From Legionellaceae bacterium (GTDB lineage Bacteria > Pseudomonadota > Gammaproteobacteria > Legionellales > Legionellaceae), in the NCBI GenBank assembly GCA_947504875.1, contig CANNJI010000022.1, forward strand, positions 1 to 33,900: 33,900 nucleotides of DNA. The letters are read 5' to 3'. Below, in pieces: positions 33,499 to 33,900 of this stretch. Every line of letters begins with the position of its first letter. Positions within the stretch are counted from its first letter, which is position 1. The position numbers were made by a program, and so were the translations under genes. The notes below the pieces were generated by a model, which was not told the DNA's origin, did no database searches, and saw only the letters and a list, made by a program, of their open reading frames with translations.

Positions 33499-33900
33499 GG
33501 TTGAAAAATATTTCGTATTAGAAACCCCTATTACTTTAAAGGACAAATCCGATTAAAACAAATATAAGGTTCTAATGTAATGAACCCTTCCCCCTTTACT
33601 ATAAAAAGCTTGCTTGGCGCAAACCCCATTGATTTGAAATGTATGGCAATCGTACTGAGGTCTCTTTTATTAATTCTCGTTACACAGCGTCATAGCCCCT
33701 ATTGCGAAAAAGAACTCGCCTGTTACTCATCCAGATTTTGATTGGAAACCGACTAGGCAACGTCCCTAAAGTTTTTTTACAGCTTTCTCAACCATAATCT
33801 GAGCACATATTTTTCAGTTTATTTCGATCTACCCCCTCTCCCCTGAGGGATCCCCTCATATTTCTTCCCATCGCCATGCAAGAGAATTTTGTAGCACCTG

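Overview
Gammaproteobacterial chromosomal window that looks like Legionella or another Legionellales member (inferred from gene content, not proven). Most of it is a minus-strand housekeeping backbone: fis, a DUF945 gene, an MFS gene, pdxH, sucDCBA, sdhBADC, algC, dut, serS-lpxA-fabZ-skp, mreDCB and lolD/lolC(E), plus a plus-strand CDF/ZIP metal-transporter pair and a tRNA-Leu(CAA). Two stretches are accessory-like. At about 3.5-6.8 kb there is an SseB-like protein, an RMF-like protein with a C-terminal TM segment, a 593-aa fusion of a four-helix di-iron (two ExxH) domain to a lipoyl-less E2-type acyltransferase domain, and a small hydrophobic protein. At about 32.2-33.9 kb, next to tRNA-Leu, there is a decayed IS5-type transposase fragment and a secreted Lcl_C/DUF1566-like protein with an operator-like dyad at its start codon. 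Best candidates for something undescribed are the di-iron/E2 fusion (4616-6397), a near-identical ~41-nt element upstream of two unrelated small genes (3586-3626 and 6404-6445), and an associated palindromic intergenic repeat (21512-21617). No CRISPR arrays or rRNA genes were seen. Family names come from recognising motifs in the translations; no database search was run.
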